Assembly (NCBI GenBank): GCA_034440615.1
Contig: JAOTOM010003159.1
Coordinates: forward strand, 62,001-126,000
Origin: Ashinkailepas kermadecensis
Taxonomy: Eukaryota; Arthropoda; Thecostraca; Neolepadidae
DNA: 64,000 nucleotides
Reading direction: 5' to 3'
The number at the start of each line of letters is the position of its first letter. The stretch's first letter is position 1. Shown here piece after piece: positions 63,316 through 64,000 of the stretch. Below the pieces are notes generated by a model. It made no database searches. It was not told the DNA's origin and saw nothing but the letters and a program-made list of their open reading frames with translations. The translations under genes were made by a program, and so were the position numbers.

Positions 63316-64000
63316 TCGTTGGCAGTCTTTTGCCTCTCAATTCAATAGGTTCACCCCTACCGGCAGAATCTGGGACCTGATGAAGTATTTCAACCTGAAA
63401 CGCCCACCACCAGGCCCCTTCCCCCAGCTGACGGTGAAAGGACAGCACATCACTGACCCACAACAAATCGTAGACCACTTTAAACTACACTACGGCAGCG
63501 TATCTGGCAACGGCAACTACGACACCACTATAGTAAGCGCTCTAGACGCCCTTGCCTCCAAAGCAAATTTTAGCTCTAGCAATAGCGAAATCTACAATCA
63601 GTCGTTTACTGTGCGCGAATTACACCTTGCCCTCAGCAAGTGTGGAAACACGTCGGTTGGGCCGGACGACATCCATTACCAGTTTCTTAAACGACTTAGC
63701 AAAAACTCTCTAACGTACCTACTAGCTGCCATAAATGAACTGTATCAAAGCGACACGTTTCCCGCATCTTGGCGAGAGAGCGTAGTCATTCCATTGCCAA
63801 AGCCGCACAAAGATCACTCCAACCCAAAAGGTTATAGACCCATCTCACTTACTAGCTGTGCTAGCAAGTTAGTCGAACGCATCGTCAACACACGATTGAG
63901 GAAATTTCTGGAACACAACGACCTGCTCGACGAATTTCAGTGCGGCTTCCAGCGTCAAAAATCAACTACAGACAATCTCATTAGATTAGTTCATGACATA
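63302..64000 (+). pseudogene. LINE ORF2, reverse transcriptase part (cut by window end)
   Basis: The frame shifted by one base relative to the endonuclease reads NTAGSRWQSFASQFNRF, TVRELHLALSKCGNTSVGPD, FPASWRESVVIPLPKPHKD, GYRPISLTSCASKLVERIVN and EFQCGFQRQKSTTDNLIRLV, then runs off the window. These are the N-terminal RT motifs of the I/Jockey group. The catalytic YADD box and any RNase H domain lie beyond the edge. There is no other stop in the visible 230 codons, so the element is young or the frameshift is a homopolymer sequencing error. Confidence 0.92.

Overview
This window is eukaryotic nuclear DNA. Spliced exons with canonical GT..AG junctions are scattered through long, repeat-packed introns. 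Two LINE retrotransposons, DNA-transposon remnants and an exceptional load of minisatellites and microsatellites fill the rest. The encoded proteins, and a degenerate CCTAA/CCTGA pentamer tract (the arthropod telomere pentamer is TTAGG), fit an invertebrate and probably an arthropod. The species cannot be named from sequence alone. No prokaryotic genes, rRNA, tRNA or CRISPR arrays were seen.

The backbone of the window is one plus-strand gene for a matrix metalloproteinase (MMP). Six exons join in consistent splice phase: 1723-1833 (end of the pro-domain, cysteine switch and furin site), 18208-18382 (start of the catalytic domain), 21646-21940 (zinc site [11 protein letters not shown]), 23469-23786 (hinge and hemopexin start), 30084-30407 (hemopexin) and 37710-37842 (last hemopexin cysteine and a basic, Pro-rich tail). 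The last exon ends in phase 1. Three phase-compatible candidate terminal exons follow at 40536-40744, 48597-48775 and 54168-54292. Each encodes a hydrophobic C-terminus, which suggests transmembrane or GPI-anchored forms. The signal peptide and the rest of the pro-domain were not found and probably lie left of the window.

On the minus strand at 59051-59265 is one exon that resembles CCR4-NOT subunit 2 (CNOT2/Regena). No other exon of that gene was recognised.

Mobile elements: a 5'-truncated, mutated CR1/L2-type LINE (27690-29490, minus strand); an I/Jockey-type LINE with gag-like ORF1, endonuclease and partial reverse transcriptase (60465-64000, plus strand, cut by the window edge, with frameshifts); a Penelope-like GIY-YIG endonuclease remnant (47047-47355); a possible hAT transposase remnant (51970-52173); two terminal-inverted-repeat elements (12821-13830 and 26745-27045); and several unnamed dispersed repeats present in two or more copies.

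Tandem arrays account for roughly a fifth of the window, with periods from 2 to 109 bp. The most striking pattern is that almost every MMP exon has a minisatellite at, or within about 80 bp of, a splice junction. In two places the 5' splice site itself is duplicated: twice at exon 1 with a 59-bp period, and about ten times at exon 5 with a 22-bp period. Most long open frames in the window are by-products of arrays whose period is a multiple of three and are not reported as genes.
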